The notes below the pieces were generated by a model. It searched no databases. It worked only from the letters and a program-made list of their open reading frames with translations, and was not told the DNA's origin. 64,000 bases of DNA, taken from positions 558,001-622,000 of the forward strand of contig NZ_VTOL01000001.1 of assembly GCF_009801115.1 (NCBI RefSeq). The letters run 5' to 3'. Shown in pieces: positions 35,636 to 45,156 of this stretch; within the stretch, counting starts at the first letter, position 1, and each line of letters opens with the position of its first letter. A program made the translations under genes and the position numbers. Source of the stretch: Dyadobacter sp. 3J3 (GTDB taxonomy: Bacteria; Bacteroidota; Bacteroidia; Cytophagales; Spirosomataceae).

Positions 35636-37531
35636 CTACAAACCAAATTTCTTTAAGACAGCTTTGTACTGCGGCTCATCACGAAGCGTAATAAAAAAGA
35701 GAGACACTTTTAAATCTGAGGGAATAATTCCGGCATCAGCACCTTTACGGAGATAGAATAAACTTTGCTCTTTATCTCCCAGACCAGCATAAATTACCGA
35801 TCTTGAAACATAATTTTCAGGAAGCTCAGGTAATTGATTCAGGTAAGAATGTACCTTGTCAATCTGCCCGTCCCTGGCTTGGCAAAAGACCGTTTGGTAT
35901 TGAATTGATTTAATCCCCGGATTTATCCGATTTGTTATGACATAATATTTCAATGCCTGCTTATAGTCTTCTTTGACAATATAATAATAGCCAAAAACCC
36001 AGTTATAAATCCATGATTCCCCGAAAAGTACAAGGCCCTCATCCATATTTTTTTTCGCCTGGTCAAGTTCTCCGCCATATATTTGATTCAAAACATTACC
36101 TCCAAAAATTACATGGTGCAGGGGATCCAGCTCCACCGCCTTCGAGCTGTATCGGATTGCTTCTTTCATCGCTCCTGAACTCCTTAGCAACAGGCTATAC
36201 CAGTAATTTATCTGTGCATCATTCGGACTGTATTTTAAAGCAATTTCATATGCGGTTTTTGCCTGCTGCCATTTGAATTGATTACGATAAATATTCGCCA
36301 GATTTGCATATGCAAGTCCATTTTCTGCATCAAGTCTGATGGCGGTCAGTGAATTCTGCTCGGTCATTTTCAGCGACTTCACCTCATCTATATATTCACT
36401 TTCTCCCAAAAGATAATATGCATGTCCACGGCTTGCATAGGCAGCGGCAAATTCCGGATCCAGTTTTATCGCCTTGTTTAATTTGACAATACTTTCCTCA
36501 AGCTCGTTCTTTTTTCTTGAAACAATCAGCTGGCAACCTTTTAAATATTCGTTATAAGCAGCAGGATTTATCGTTGGCAATTTCCCGAGTTTTTCCATGG
36601 TGGCTTCACTCAGTTTCTGGTCAAGTTCCTTGGCCACTTCTTTCGAAACGGTTGTCAGGTATTTAAAAATACCTTTGGTATCTCCGTCATAATTTTTAGT
36701 CCAGACAGACCTGTCATCGCTCACCCTGACCAATTCCACTTTAATCCTGATCTTATTACGAGCCTGGAAAACGGAGCCTTCCAGTATGTAATTCACATCA
36801 AGCTCTTTGGCTATTTGCTGAACCAGCTTTGGCGAATTTTTATATTTGTCGGATGAAGTTGTGGAAATAACTTTCAATTTATGGATCAAAGAAAGTGAGC
36901 CGTGAATTTGCTCCATAATGCCGTCACAAAAGTAAGCCGTTTCCGGTGAGCCCAGATTTTTAAAGGGCATTATAGCAATGGAATTTCCTGAAAACACGGG
37001 CAACTCGGATATATTCTGAGTTTTATCAAACAAAGGTTTCCAAAAATATACGACAGCAACAAGGCATAGAATAAATGCGATAGCTATATAAAAATATTTG
37101 ACCGGATATGGTTTAAAATTATGTCTTTCAGGAACCGAAATCAAGACAGGATCCGGAATTCCCGTTTCAACTTTCTCTTCAATAGTACTCTTCCTTTCTA
37201 AAATCTGCTTCCGGTATGCGGTAGGCGTAATGCCGAATTCCTGCGTAAAATATTTGCTAAAATTTTGAGGACTATCTATCCCTAAAAAATAAGCAATTTC
37301 AGCCGTTTTCATTTCAGACGATCCAAGCAATTCCTGTGCTTTGATCAGTTTTCTCTGGCGGATATACAATGAAGTCGAGAGCTGAGTTTGTTCCTTGACA
37401 TGTCGGTACAATTGTGACCGGCTCGTACCGAGTTCCTGGCAAATTTCGTCAATCCCAAAATCAGCATTATGAAAGTTACTTTCAATAATCCGATTGAATT
37501 TGTCCAGCATAACCTTTTCCGAAGCTCTCAT
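35636..37531 (-). CDS. Membrane-spanning AraC-type regulator with TolB-like and TPR domains
   Basis: The 631-residue protein has an N-terminal AraC/XylS double-HTH (FGIDEICQELGTSRSQLYRH; AEIAYFLGIDSPQNFSKYF; FGITPTAYRK; residues ~5-110), a linker and a transmembrane helix (YFYIAIAFILCLVAVVYFW, ~147-165). A TolB/FlgO-like domain follows (NSIAIMPFKNLGSPETAYFC, LDVNYILEGSVFQARNKIRI, ~183-310), then TPR repeats to the end. The order implies cytoplasmic DNA binding coupled to a periplasmic sensor. Its stop is 197 bp upstream of the NTF2-like gene and just beyond the triple repeat, so it is the prime candidate regulator of that run. Confidence 0.88.
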   Translation of the reverse strand: MRASEKVMLDKFNRIIESNFHNADFGIDEICQELGTSRSQLYRHVKEQTQLSTSLYIRQRKLIKAQELLGSSEMKTAEIAYFLGIDSPQNFSKYFTQEFGITPTAYRKQILERKSTIEEKVETGIPDPVLISVPERHNFKPYPVKYFYIAIAFILCLVAVVYFWKPLFDKTQNISELPVFSGNSIAIMPFKNLGSPETAYFCDGIMEQIHGSLSLIHKLKVISTTSSDKYKNSPKLVQQIAKELDVNYILEGSVFQARNKIRIKVELVRVSDDRSVWTKNYDGDTKGIFKYLTTVSKEVAKELDQKLSEATMEKLGKLPTINPAAYNEYLKGCQLIVSRKKNELEESIVKLNKAIKLDPEFAAAYASRGHAYYLLGESEYIDEVKSLKMTEQNSLTAIRLDAENGLAYANLANIYRNQFKWQQAKTAYEIALKYSPNDAQINYWYSLLLRSSGAMKEAIRYSSKAVELDPLHHVIFGGNVLNQIYGGELDQAKKNMDEGLVLFGESWIYNWVFGYYYIVKEDYKQALKYYVITNRINPGIKSIQYQTVFCQARDGQIDKVHSYLNQLPELPENYVSRSVIYAGLGDKEQSLFYLRKGADAGIIPSDLKVSLFFITLRDEPQYKAVLKKFGL

Positions 37532-37839
37532 TTTACCAGAAATCTGTATCGAAATTCAAAAACTCCCTACTTGACTGACTTTCTATTGACCATGCCTACA
37601 ATATCGGTGTAAAATAATTGATTTTCTGTACTTTGATCATCCCTTCGGCTTAAATTTCAGATTAATTTTATTGAACGTATCCTGATTGAAAAAGCATAAA
37701 AAAAAGCTCCGGAATATCCGAAGCTGTTTCTAAACCCTCCTCTATCCGAACTTTGAAGTAGCGGACCATAGATATACGATGCCAATCCAATTTTGGATTT
37801 AGCAAATGAAAAAAAAATTAAATTATTTTGGATGCCTGT
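37532..37839. other. 308-bp intergenic region with a terminator hairpin
   Basis: This leftward-leftward gap contains the hairpin annotated at 37697-37725 and a purine-rich stretch before it on the minus strand. Apart from these I see no open frame or repeat. A short separate transcript ending at the hairpin is possible. Confidence 0.4.
37697..37725 (-). terminator. Intrinsic terminator-like hairpin (minus strand)
   Basis: On the minus strand AGCTTCGGA-TAT-TCCGGAGCT (with one G-U wobble) is followed by eight Ts. The wobble is only compatible with transcription in the minus direction. The nearest upstream gene on that strand ends about 115 bp away (37840). The hairpin resembles three at 44962-45311. 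Confidence 0.7.
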
Positions 37840-38247
37840 TTAAGATATCTGGTCAGGAATCAGCAATTTGCTGAATCTGCGAAATCTCATGATAAAAAAA
37901 TTGAGCAGTTCTTCTCTGTTATGACCATAAAAAGCATTTTCCTCTTCTGTCCCGATTAAAGAAAAAGATTGTGTGTTAGTAATATCCTGAATAAAATGAA
38001 AATCAATAATTGTTTTATACTCCATAACATGGATATTATCCGTGTCTTCATCAAAAATTATTTGTTCGCGGCGGATATTATCAATAAAAATACCAATTTC
38101 GGCATATTTTGACTGATCAAATTCTGTACAGAATCGTTCATAAAATGCTTTAATGGCAAGTGTGTAATCTCCGTTTCGCACATTTTCAGAATGGAAAATA
38201 TCCGAGCTAAAAAAGCTAATTAATTCATCGGGAGTAGGTTTATTCAT
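37840..38247 (-). CDS. Hypothetical protein
   Basis: The 135-residue protein (MNKPTPDELISFFSSDIFHS) has no signal peptide or membrane segment. It is rich in Phe, Ile and acidic residues, with a middle section (MEYKTIIDFHFIQDITNTQS) that could form beta strands and an amphipathic C-terminal stretch ending LLNFFIMRFRRFSKLLI. I do not recognise a family; an NTF2-like fold is conceivable but unsupported. It is a solitary leftward gene. Confidence 0.65.
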   Translation of the reverse strand: MNKPTPDELISFFSSDIFHSENVRNGDYTLAIKAFYERFCTEFDQSKYAEIGIFIDNIRREQIIFDEDTDNIHVMEYKTIIDFHFIQDITNTQSFSLIGTEEENAFYGHNREELLNFFIMRFRRFSKLLIPDQIS

Positions 38248-38330
38248 GAAAATATTTTAGCATCAATGTTAAGAAATCGATCTTGCATTTATCTGCGTTG
38301 GTAGGATATGCAATTTTTTCAAGCTTTACC

Positions 38331-38693
38331 TCATTCCAGATTCAACGGATATTTTAAATAAATAAGCAGCAGGGGAATAATCAGGAACGGTATTTCAATC
38401 AATGTTGATTTGATTTCGCCAGCATTCAAAAACATGGCCATAAGAAATAGTATCACGACGGCGTTCAGCATATTCCCGATAAAAAATGTTTGCGGAGCCA
38501 AAATGAGAAGAGCGCCCAGAATACTTAAAATGCCAATCGCTTTGATACCTGCCTGACTTAAATTTAATTTATTGAACAATTCCACCTCCGGACCAGTGTC
38601 CCCTGGTTTAATATGAAGTACCTGCCAGCCATGTTTCACTCCCATGTAAGCTGTAAACAAAATAAGTGCTCCGCTAATTAATTTGATGATCAT
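38331..38693 (-). CDS. Small four-helix membrane protein, DoxX-like size
   Basis: The best start is the ATG complementing 38691-38693 (MIIKLISGALILFTAYMGVK), giving ~120 residues with four hydrophobic segments. An upstream ATG would add 36 basic, non-hydrophobic residues before the first helix, so it is unlikely. Features such as GIKAIGILSILGALLILAPQ and VVILFLMAMFLNAGE resemble DoxX-like small membrane proteins, but the match is weak. Confidence 0.65.
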   Translation of the reverse strand: MIIKLISGALILFTAYMGVKHGWQVLHIKPGDTGPEVELFNKLNLSQAGIKAIGILSILGALLILAPQTFFIGNMLNAVVILFLMAMFLNAGEIKSTLIEIPFLIIPLLLIYLKYPLNLE

Positions 38694-38968
38694 ATCCCTG
38701 TCATTTTTTTTACAAAAGTATGCACCAGACGAATATCGTCTTTTGTTAAAAGCAATCCAATCTTTACTAAATTCAAATAATATAGTTTTTTTCCAAGACA
38801 TAATAATAAGAGAACAAAATATTAAGTAACCATAATTATACTATATAATTATTTTGTAGCAGTTTGAAGCAATTGGTTGAAAGTTTTTAAACGAATTTAC
38901 CAGAGAAGCCGAAAGTTGATTACATTTAATAAAATTTTTTAAAATGTTTCCTGGACCAAATTTTATAT

Positions 38969-40579
38969 ATGAAACAAACATTTTTGCTTCTCACTTCCAT
39001 TTGTTTAATCTTTTCCCCGCCTGTTTTTCAGATTTCCGCAAAAGAGGTAACAAAAACTGTTATTGAGGAAAAATCGATTTCTGATGCATTACAAAAACCG
39101 CTGCCGCGTATCGGCATTGTTGGTTTGGCCATTGAATCAAGCACATTTTCTCCCGCGCGTACCAATGAGGAAGCTTTTCATCCAAAACGCGGCGAACAGA
39201 TTTACACTTCTTATCCATTTTTCTCTCCCGATTCGATAATTCGCAAAAGTGCGAATTGGCTACCTGCTTTTATGGGCCGTTCTTTGCCTGGTGGTACGGT
39301 TACAAAAGAGGCTTACGAATCAATGGTAAAACAATCGCTTGATCTGCTTAGAAAAAACCTACCCTATGACGCCATTTTCTATGATATTCACGGGGCGATG
39401 AGCGTGGTGGGCATAGATGATCCGGAAGGTGATTTCCTGATCCGTATCCGTGAAGTGGTGGGTAAAAAACCGCTCATCTCTACTTCCATGGATTTGCATG
39501 GAAATGTGTCATGGCGTTTGGCACAAAACACAGATTTGATAACCTGCTACCGTATGGCGCCGCATGAAGATGCAATGGCGACCAAAAGGCGTGCAGTAGC
39601 CAATATGTTGTCCCGACTTGAAAGCGGAAAAGGAAAACCTGCTTATAAAGCCTGGATCCCTATCCCGATATTATTGCCGGGCGAACAGACAAGTACCCGT
39701 ATCGAGCCTGGAAAAACTTTGTATGCGGCTGTTTCTCCGGCATCCCTGCAACCTGGAATTATTGATGCCGCAATTTGGATTGGTTATGCCTGGGCGGATG
39801 AACCCCGTAATCATGCGGTGGTGATGGTGACCGGCGACGATAAGGATAAAGTGACAAAAACGGCGGAGCAACTGGCCGGTAGTTTCTGGAAAGTACGGTC
39901 TCAGTTTGATTTTGTAGCCCCTACGGCCACATTGGATGAAGCACTCAACAAAGCTGTTGAAAGTCAAAAACATCCATTTTTTATCAGTGACTCGGGCGAC
40001 AATCCTACTGCGGGAGGCGCTGGTGATGTAACCTGGACATTGACGGAGATTTTGAAACGCCCTGAGTTTAAAACAGAAAATGGACCTTCGCTTATTTATG
40101 CATCCATTCCCGGACCGGCTGTGGTTGAAGCTGCTATCAAGGCAGGTGTAGGCGGAAAAATTGATGCTTTAGCCGGCGCAGCGGTGGATGCTCGTTTTGC
40201 TCCGCCGATAAGACTCGCAGGAACGGTTGAATCCATTGAGCAGGGTGATTTAAACGCAGAAACCGAAGTAGTCATAAAAGTAGGAAGTGTGCATGTGATT
40301 GTAACAAAAAAACGCAAACCTTATCATAAGGAAGCAGATTTTACCAGACTTAGGCTTAATCCACGGAAATCGGATATTGTGGTCGTAAAAATCGGTTATC
40401 TTGAACCTGAACTTTACAATATGCGTGCAGACTGGCTTCTGGCATTAACACCGGGAGGCGTTGATCAGGATTTGAAAAGACTTGGTTATAAAAGAATTCA
40501 GCATCCGATGTATCCTCTGGACAAAAACATGAAAGATCCCGACCTGAAAGCTAAACTTGTTCCTTCTTCTGAAAAATAA
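38969..40579 (+). CDS. M81 family metallopeptidase (MlrC-like), exported
   Basis: The 536-residue protein begins with a signal peptide (LLTSICLIFSPPVFQISA) and has the MlrC/M81 domain: RIGIVGLAIESSTFSPARTN, AIFYDIHGAMSVVG, STSMDLHGNVSW and CYRMAPHEDAMATKRRA in the N-terminal part, and SDSGDNPTAGGAGDVTWTL in the C-terminal part. MlrC was described as a microcystin-degrading peptidase, but most homologues have unknown natural substrates. Zinc ligands are probably supplied by the DIHG and DLHG motifs. A perfect 16-bp stem terminator follows. Confidence 0.9.
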   Translation: MKQTFLLLTSICLIFSPPVFQISAKEVTKTVIEEKSISDALQKPLPRIGIVGLAIESSTFSPARTNEEAFHPKRGEQIYTSYPFFSPDSIIRKSANWLPAFMGRSLPGGTVTKEAYESMVKQSLDLLRKNLPYDAIFYDIHGAMSVVGIDDPEGDFLIRIREVVGKKPLISTSMDLHGNVSWRLAQNTDLITCYRMAPHEDAMATKRRAVANMLSRLESGKGKPAYKAWIPIPILLPGEQTSTRIEPGKTLYAAVSPASLQPGIIDAAIWIGYAWADEPRNHAVVMVTGDDKDKVTKTAEQLAGSFWKVRSQFDFVAPTATLDEALNKAVESQKHPFFISDSGDNPTAGGAGDVTWTLTEILKRPEFKTENGPSLIYASIPGPAVVEAAIKAGVGGKIDALAGAAVDARFAPPIRLAGTVESIEQGDLNAETEVVIKVGSVHVIVTKKRKPYHKEADFTRLRLNPRKSDIVVVKIGYLEPELYNMRADWLLALTPGGVDQDLKRLGYKRIQHPMYPLDKNMKDPDLKAKLVPSSEK

Positions 40580-40584
40580 ATATC

Positions 40585-40630
40585 AATATCAATGGAGCTG
40601 CAACATTATTGTAACAGCTCCATTGATATT
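40585..40630. terminator. Bidirectional intrinsic terminator
   Basis: AATATCAATGGAGCTG (40585-40600) and CAGCTCCATTGATATT (40615-40630) form a perfect 16-bp stem with a 14-base loop, right after the M81 stop and 10 bp before the stop of the convergent SRPBCC gene. The T-rich flank on the plus strand is modest. Confidence 0.7.
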
Positions 40631-40640
40631 CTCTTTTGAA

Positions 40641-41057
40641 TTATAATCCTTCTGTATATTTCTTAAAGTTATTCAATATCGCCTGCCAGCCTGCTTTTTG
40701 CATCTCTACAGGGTTTTCAGTTTCCGCATCAAAAGTTTCTTTCACAAGCGTTTGTTCTCCTTTTATTTCAAATTCGATTTTAACTTTTCGGTCATCTCCA
40801 AGCACATAGGAAATCAATTTGTGATCCGTGACTTCGTCATATACTCCTTCAAAATTAAATCCAAAACTTCCGTCTCTCGCTTCCATTCGCGAAGAAAATT
40901 TTCCGCCAGGACGTAAATCGTTTTCAGCTTTTGGCGTAAACCAGTCGTCCGATGCATTATTCCAATGAATGATATGCTCAGGTTTGGTCCACGTTTCCCA
41001 AACTTTTTCAATCGGCACTTCTATTACAGCTTCAATTGTTATCGTTTCAAATGCCAT
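40641..41057 (-). CDS. SRPBCC/AHSA1-type protein
   Basis: The 138-residue cytosolic protein has the START-like SRPBCC pattern: TIEAVIEVPIEKVWETWTKP near the start, HWNNASDDWFTPKAEN, GGKFSSRMEARDGSFGFNFE and the C-terminal GWQAILNNFKKYTEG. Such proteins bind lipophilic ligands in a deep cavity; bacterial members of the Aha1 C-terminal-type are of unknown role. Length is standard. It converges with the M81 gene. Confidence 0.87.
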   Translation of the reverse strand: MAFETITIEAVIEVPIEKVWETWTKPEHIIHWNNASDDWFTPKAENDLRPGGKFSSRMEARDGSFGFNFEGVYDEVTDHKLISYVLGDDRKVKIEFEIKGEQTLVKETFDAETENPVEMQKAGWQAILNNFKKYTEGL

Positions 41058-41286
41058 TTCTCTGTTATTTAGTTGGGTTTGTTTTTGATTAATCTAAACT
41101 GCACATTTTATTTATTTTATCAAAAAGCCGGATAACCAAAACCATCCGGAAAATTATTTTATCAAATATCACTCAAAGAAACATTCGTACTTTTTTATAA
41201 ATTTCAAATAATCATCGGCTTCACCCTTGTATGCTGCCTGTATTTCTTCTAATTTCACATACAAATGTTACCTTATACTCAACGTT

Positions 41287-41694
41287 ATGAAATTCGTTAA
41301 AGTTTATCCTGCAATGATCTTGGCATTATTGCTAAGCTCCTCGGCCTGTGAAAAAGGAAGTACTCTTCCAAAGGACCAAAACAGTGAGTCAAATGGCAAC
41401 CCGTCTGATACAAGGTTAACCTGCATTTGGAGATCAAACAGCACAGTTGACAGTACTTTTACCGACTATATCAGTGAAGTCAAACAAGTAGGCGACAGTA
41501 TGTTTGTTATTCGGGCAAAGGGATTCAAAAAAGTTTTTACGGGCTATCTCGGCGCGTGTAATTTCCCAAAAGAGGCAAAAAAAAATGGATTATCCCTGAA
41601 AGTCAGTGGTTACCTGGTAACTTATCCCAATATTTTATTGGAAGATATTATTGCAAATCCTTTTGAGATCACCTCGTATAAAATTATTGAATAA
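41287..41694 (+). CDS. Small lipoprotein of unknown function
   Basis: The start at 41287 gives 135 residues with a lipoprotein signal (MILALLLSSSAC, Cys near residue 19). An in-frame start 60 bp upstream precedes it with a non-signal sequence, so it is rejected. The mature part (SNGNPSDTRLTCIWRSNSTV, MFVIRAKGFKKVFTGYLGAC) is hydrophilic. No family is recognised. Confidence 0.65.
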   Translation: MKFVKVYPAMILALLLSSSACEKGSTLPKDQNSESNGNPSDTRLTCIWRSNSTVDSTFTDYISEVKQVGDSMFVIRAKGFKKVFTGYLGACNFPKEAKKNGLSLKVSGYLVTYPNILLEDIIANPFEITSYKIIE

Positions 41695-41710
41695 ATCTAT
41701 CTGGCAATTT

Positions 41711-41845
41711 CTAACCCCAATGCCTCACCGATGGCTGACTGCCAAAAGCCAAAGTGAAAAAACTTTGTGTTTCAATTCCTGATCCTGTTAACCAGATTAC
41801 TCGTTTTGGTGTGATTTCCCATTTATAAGTGTTTTTCGAGTACAT
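41711..41845 (-). CDS. Possible small protein or gene fragment (44 aa)
   Basis: On the minus strand an ATG complementing 41843-41845 opens 44 codons ending at a TAG: MYSKNTYKWEITPKRVIWLT, then GSGIETQSFFTLAFGSQPSV. The composition is protein-like in an otherwise A+T-rich non-coding stretch, but there is no recognisable family or Shine-Dalgarno. It may be the relic of a longer gene. Confidence 0.3.
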   Translation of the reverse strand: MYSKNTYKWEITPKRVIWLTGSGIETQSFFTLAFGSQPSVRHWG

Positions 41846-42425
41846 AAGTAAGAATGTTATTACAAGGACAATATGCGTAAGTAGCATAAATCTTCAAACG
41901 TATATAGTGTATTGTTTGAGCCAGAAATAGTACTAATTTGACATTGATTAAGCCTCAAAATTTGACATGTTAAAGGCAAACAAAATATTATTTTGTCTAT
42001 AATATTATTAACAAAATTATTTCTATACATGTAAAATTTAACCTATAAAATAATAGGAATTTTAACATTTCACATCTTTTCAATATACATTCACAAAATG
42101 TTTCATACAACGAACAACCTTCGACTCACCTCTTGACATTGCCAATATAAAATGCTTGTAATCAACAAAATAAGGAATTCTACAAGCCAGTAGAATTGTG
42201 CATACATTATTGAAAAAAGTTACAAAAAGCTATTGTAAATTAGATTTTGTTATAGTACTTAGATTCGAGCCGCAGAAAACAACCCTAATTATCATTTTCA
42301 ACATTCATTTGTAGAAGAACTTGGTTAACAAGCTTTCAAAGACTCCAAAACCCAATTTATCTGTCATTCCGATTTAAGGATTACACATTCATTCTCTATT
42401 AGTAAAAAGCTTTATCTCACGTATC
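41846..42425. other. 580-bp A+T-rich intergenic region
   Basis: The stretch before the M12-type metalloprotease gene has high A+T content, many short stop-interrupted frames, and no strong hairpin, repeat or promoter-like TAnnTTTG that I can defend. It presumably contains the promoter and a long leader of the rightward gene. Confidence 0.4.
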
Positions 42426-44384
42426 ATGAAAAATCTTTTCATTCTGTTTGCTGTACTTTTCCAAACAGTACAAGCGCAAAACATCACACCGATCACTTCA
42501 CCCGCCAGGCTTTCTCAAAACGAAACGTTGAAACTGGACGGCTTCGCAAAATCTTTAAATGTAGTAAACCTGGAACCCGCTTCGCTCAACAGTTTTGTTA
42601 AGAGAAATCCTTTGCAGGCGAAAAAATTTCAGTTAGCCGTATCCAATAATCTGACACTGGATTTGACCATTCAGCAAAACGAAATCAGAGGTGCTGACTA
42701 TAAGGCATCCATCACAACAGATACTGGTGAAGTGACTGATTCTTCGATGGTGGCGGTAAATACTTATTCCGGTTATGCCAATAATGACCCAAACCAGTTT
42801 GTTCGCCTTTATATTGATAATAATCAAATCAAAGGAATTATAAGCGACGGGAAAAACGGATTTTATGCTATTGAGCCTTTGTCAACGATCACAAAATCGA
42901 ATTTGCCAGACAATCGTTATGTCGTGTATAATACAAAGGATGTAAAATCAACAGCCCCGGGATGTGGAATTGAGGAATCAGTAAGTCAGGTCATTTCAAA
43001 AGCGCAAAGCAGCGCAAGAGAGGCTGCAACGGTTTCAGCACAATGCAGAATTCTGGAAGTTGCAACGGATGCAGATTTTGAATTTTATAAAAATAACCGC
43101 GACAACACGAATGCACGTATTTTAAATGATATGAATATTGTGGCAGGAATTTACCTGAGCACTTTCAACATTAAAATATTGGTAACTTACCAGCACGTTT
43201 ATGCAACAGCAAACGATCCTTACACCTCTACCAATCCTGCAAAACTTCTTACCGAATTCACAAATTACTGGAACAAAAACCATACAGACGTTAAAAGAGA
43301 TGTTGCCCATTTATTTACATCTAAATTCCTGGAAGGATTTACGTTGGGTATCGCACACAAAGGTGTAATTGGCAAAACACCTTCCATGGCTTATTCTTTA
43401 ACTTATGGCACTACAAATGAATATCTAACAACTGCCCATGAACTAGGTCATAATTTCAACGCTTCCCACCCAACGGATGCGGCATCGGGTTGCAGCGAAA
43501 AGGCTCCATCACTAATGTGCAGCAGCCTTGACGACGCACCTATGTTCTCGGAATTTTCAAAATCAGAGATGAACGCCTGGATTGCCGGTAACGAAAGCAG
43601 TTTGCTCACTTCCGATTATAACTTCGAAATTCTTGGAGATTCATCGGTTTGTAGTACTACAACATTCAGGGCGAATTTATTTGGAACCGCCGTTTCCTGG
43701 TCAAGTAGTAATTCTACTTTATTATCCATCAATCCTACGACAGGTGTTGCAAAAAGAATTGGAAAAGAAAATGGCCTTGTTACGATAACCGCTGTCATCG
43801 ACGTATGTAGTACACCGGTCACGGTATCAAAAGAAGTTTATGTTGGCATACCGGTTATTGCCTTTTCTGCAACCACTCCAAATGCTGACGGTGTTGTCAC
43901 GGCTATCATGACGGAGGTACCTTATGCTACTTACAACTGGTATCTGGATGGGAATCTGGCTCTAACCGGCATTAGAAATATCGAAGATATTAACAGCGGA
44001 AATTGCGGAACTACACATTTTATACAGGCAACGGTAAAAAATGCTTGTGGCACGACGCCGATGAGTACTAAAATTTCTTTCTCATGGCAGTGTACACAAG
44101 CAGGACTTAGTGTATATCCAAATCCGGCAAGAGATGTGATAAACCTGGATTACAGCAGTAATTCAAACAAAGAAGTTCAGCCAAAACAAATTATTTTGTA
44201 CAACGAAAAGTCGGATGTGGTCCGGACCATTTCAAACATCAATACAATGTCCGCAAACGCTTCCAATAGCAGTAAAACACAGCTGGATGTAAGTAGCCTG
44301 CCACGCGGAACGTACTATTTGTACGTAATGCCAAATGCCGGTTCAAATGAAAAAGCTGACGTTAAAAGAATTTTACTACAATAA
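42426..44384 (+). CDS. T9SS-secreted M12-type zinc metalloprotease
   Basis: The 652-residue protein has a signal peptide (ILFAVLFQTVQAQ), a ~190-residue propeptide-like region, and a reprolysin/M12B-like catalytic domain with the zinc motif AHELGHNFNASHP near residues 337-349. A Met-turn-like CSEKAPSLMCSS follows. Next come an Ig-like segment (NSTLLSINPTTGVAKRIG) and a type A T9SS sorting domain (SVYPNPARDVINLDYSS; SSLPRGTYYLYVMPN). It should be an extracellular peptidase; its propeptide may keep it inactive until secretion. It is a lone rightward gene. Confidence 0.9.
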   Translation: MKNLFILFAVLFQTVQAQNITPITSPARLSQNETLKLDGFAKSLNVVNLEPASLNSFVKRNPLQAKKFQLAVSNNLTLDLTIQQNEIRGADYKASITTDTGEVTDSSMVAVNTYSGYANNDPNQFVRLYIDNNQIKGIISDGKNGFYAIEPLSTITKSNLPDNRYVVYNTKDVKSTAPGCGIEESVSQVISKAQSSAREAATVSAQCRILEVATDADFEFYKNNRDNTNARILNDMNIVAGIYLSTFNIKILVTYQHVYATANDPYTSTNPAKLLTEFTNYWNKNHTDVKRDVAHLFTSKFLEGFTLGIAHKGVIGKTPSMAYSLTYGTTNEYLTTAHELGHNFNASHPTDAASGCSEKAPSLMCSSLDDAPMFSEFSKSEMNAWIAGNESSLLTSDYNFEILGDSSVCSTTTFRANLFGTAVSWSSSNSTLLSINPTTGVAKRIGKENGLVTITAVIDVCSTPVTVSKEVYVGIPVIAFSATTPNADGVVTAIMTEVPYATYNWYLDGNLALTGIRNIEDINSGNCGTTHFIQATVKNACGTTPMSTKISFSWQCTQAGLSVYPNPARDVINLDYSSNSNKEVQPKQIILYNEKSDVVRTISNINTMSANASNSSKTQLDVSSLPRGTYYLYVMPNAGSNEKADVKRILLQ

Positions 44385-44614
44385 CATTGCCTTGATGAAG
44401 CGCCCGCATTCAACAATTTAGAATACCTGATTAAGCTATTTGAAGATCTTCCTTATTGATTGAGTAAATCAAAATAATATGCTGTATATAAAAAGTAAGA
44501 AATTACTTATATAGATAAGGTAATCACATACCGCTTAATAAAAATTAAATTAAAAAATTACTATGGAAAGCAAAAGGAGGCCGGCAGCCTCCTCATTAAC
44601 CCCGATAATATTAT

Positions 44615-44824
44615 TTAAATTTCAACCTCCGGAATTGTCCACAGCATATACTCATCAATCTGGTTCCACGAATATCTGTAAATAATTCCACGGGGCTCTT
44701 CTATAAAATCGCTTCCTTCGGCATCTCTGCGTCCAAGACGCCACTGTGTAGTATTTTTTATTCTAAATTTTACTATAGAACCAGGTTCAGGCAGGTCTTC
44801 TTTCGAAATGATCTTCACTTTCAT
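44615..44824 (-). CDS. Hypothetical small protein (69 aa)
   Basis: The 69-residue frame starts MKVKIISKEDLPEPGSIVKF and is hydrophilic with several aromatics (WRLGRRDAEGSDF; YRYSWNQIDEYMLWTIPEVE). It has no membrane segment and no recognised family. It is flanked upstream (on its strand) by a chain of terminator hairpins, so it is probably transcribed from its own nearby promoter. Confidence 0.6.
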   Translation of the reverse strand: MKVKIISKEDLPEPGSIVKFRIKNTTQWRLGRRDAEGSDFIEEPRGIIYRYSWNQIDEYMLWTIPEVEI

Positions 44825-44961
44825 AATACAGAATCTTTGTTTTCCTTTTTAAGGTACGACATTTTTCACCAATCCGGGTTTATATTAAAATCCAGGGCGT
44901 ATTTCGATCCTATTTTTCAGCTTAAAAATCCACATAAAAAGTGCAGAATCAGGAAACAAAA

Positions 44962-44988
44962 AAGAACTCCGAAATCTCCGAAGTTCTT
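44962..44988 (-). terminator. Terminator hairpin 1 of the tandem set
   Basis: On the minus strand AAGAACTTCGGAG-ATT-TCGGAGTTCTT is followed by a T-run (TTTTTTGTTT). Non-Watson-Crick positions (69/81 and 72/78 of the 449xx block) are G-U only when read on the minus strand, so it acts in that direction. Confidence 0.65.
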
Positions 44989-45156
44989 ATAAGTATTATT
45001 TCTACCTAACTCACAATTTGTAAGTTTTGGCAAAAGTAAAACATTTGTAACCAATAGAATAATTAAAACATGAAAAATTGCGAGACTTGGCAATTTTTGA
45101 AATAATAAGACAATATTTTATTTCAAAGTAGTTTAGTTTGTCAAAGTAAGCGTAAA

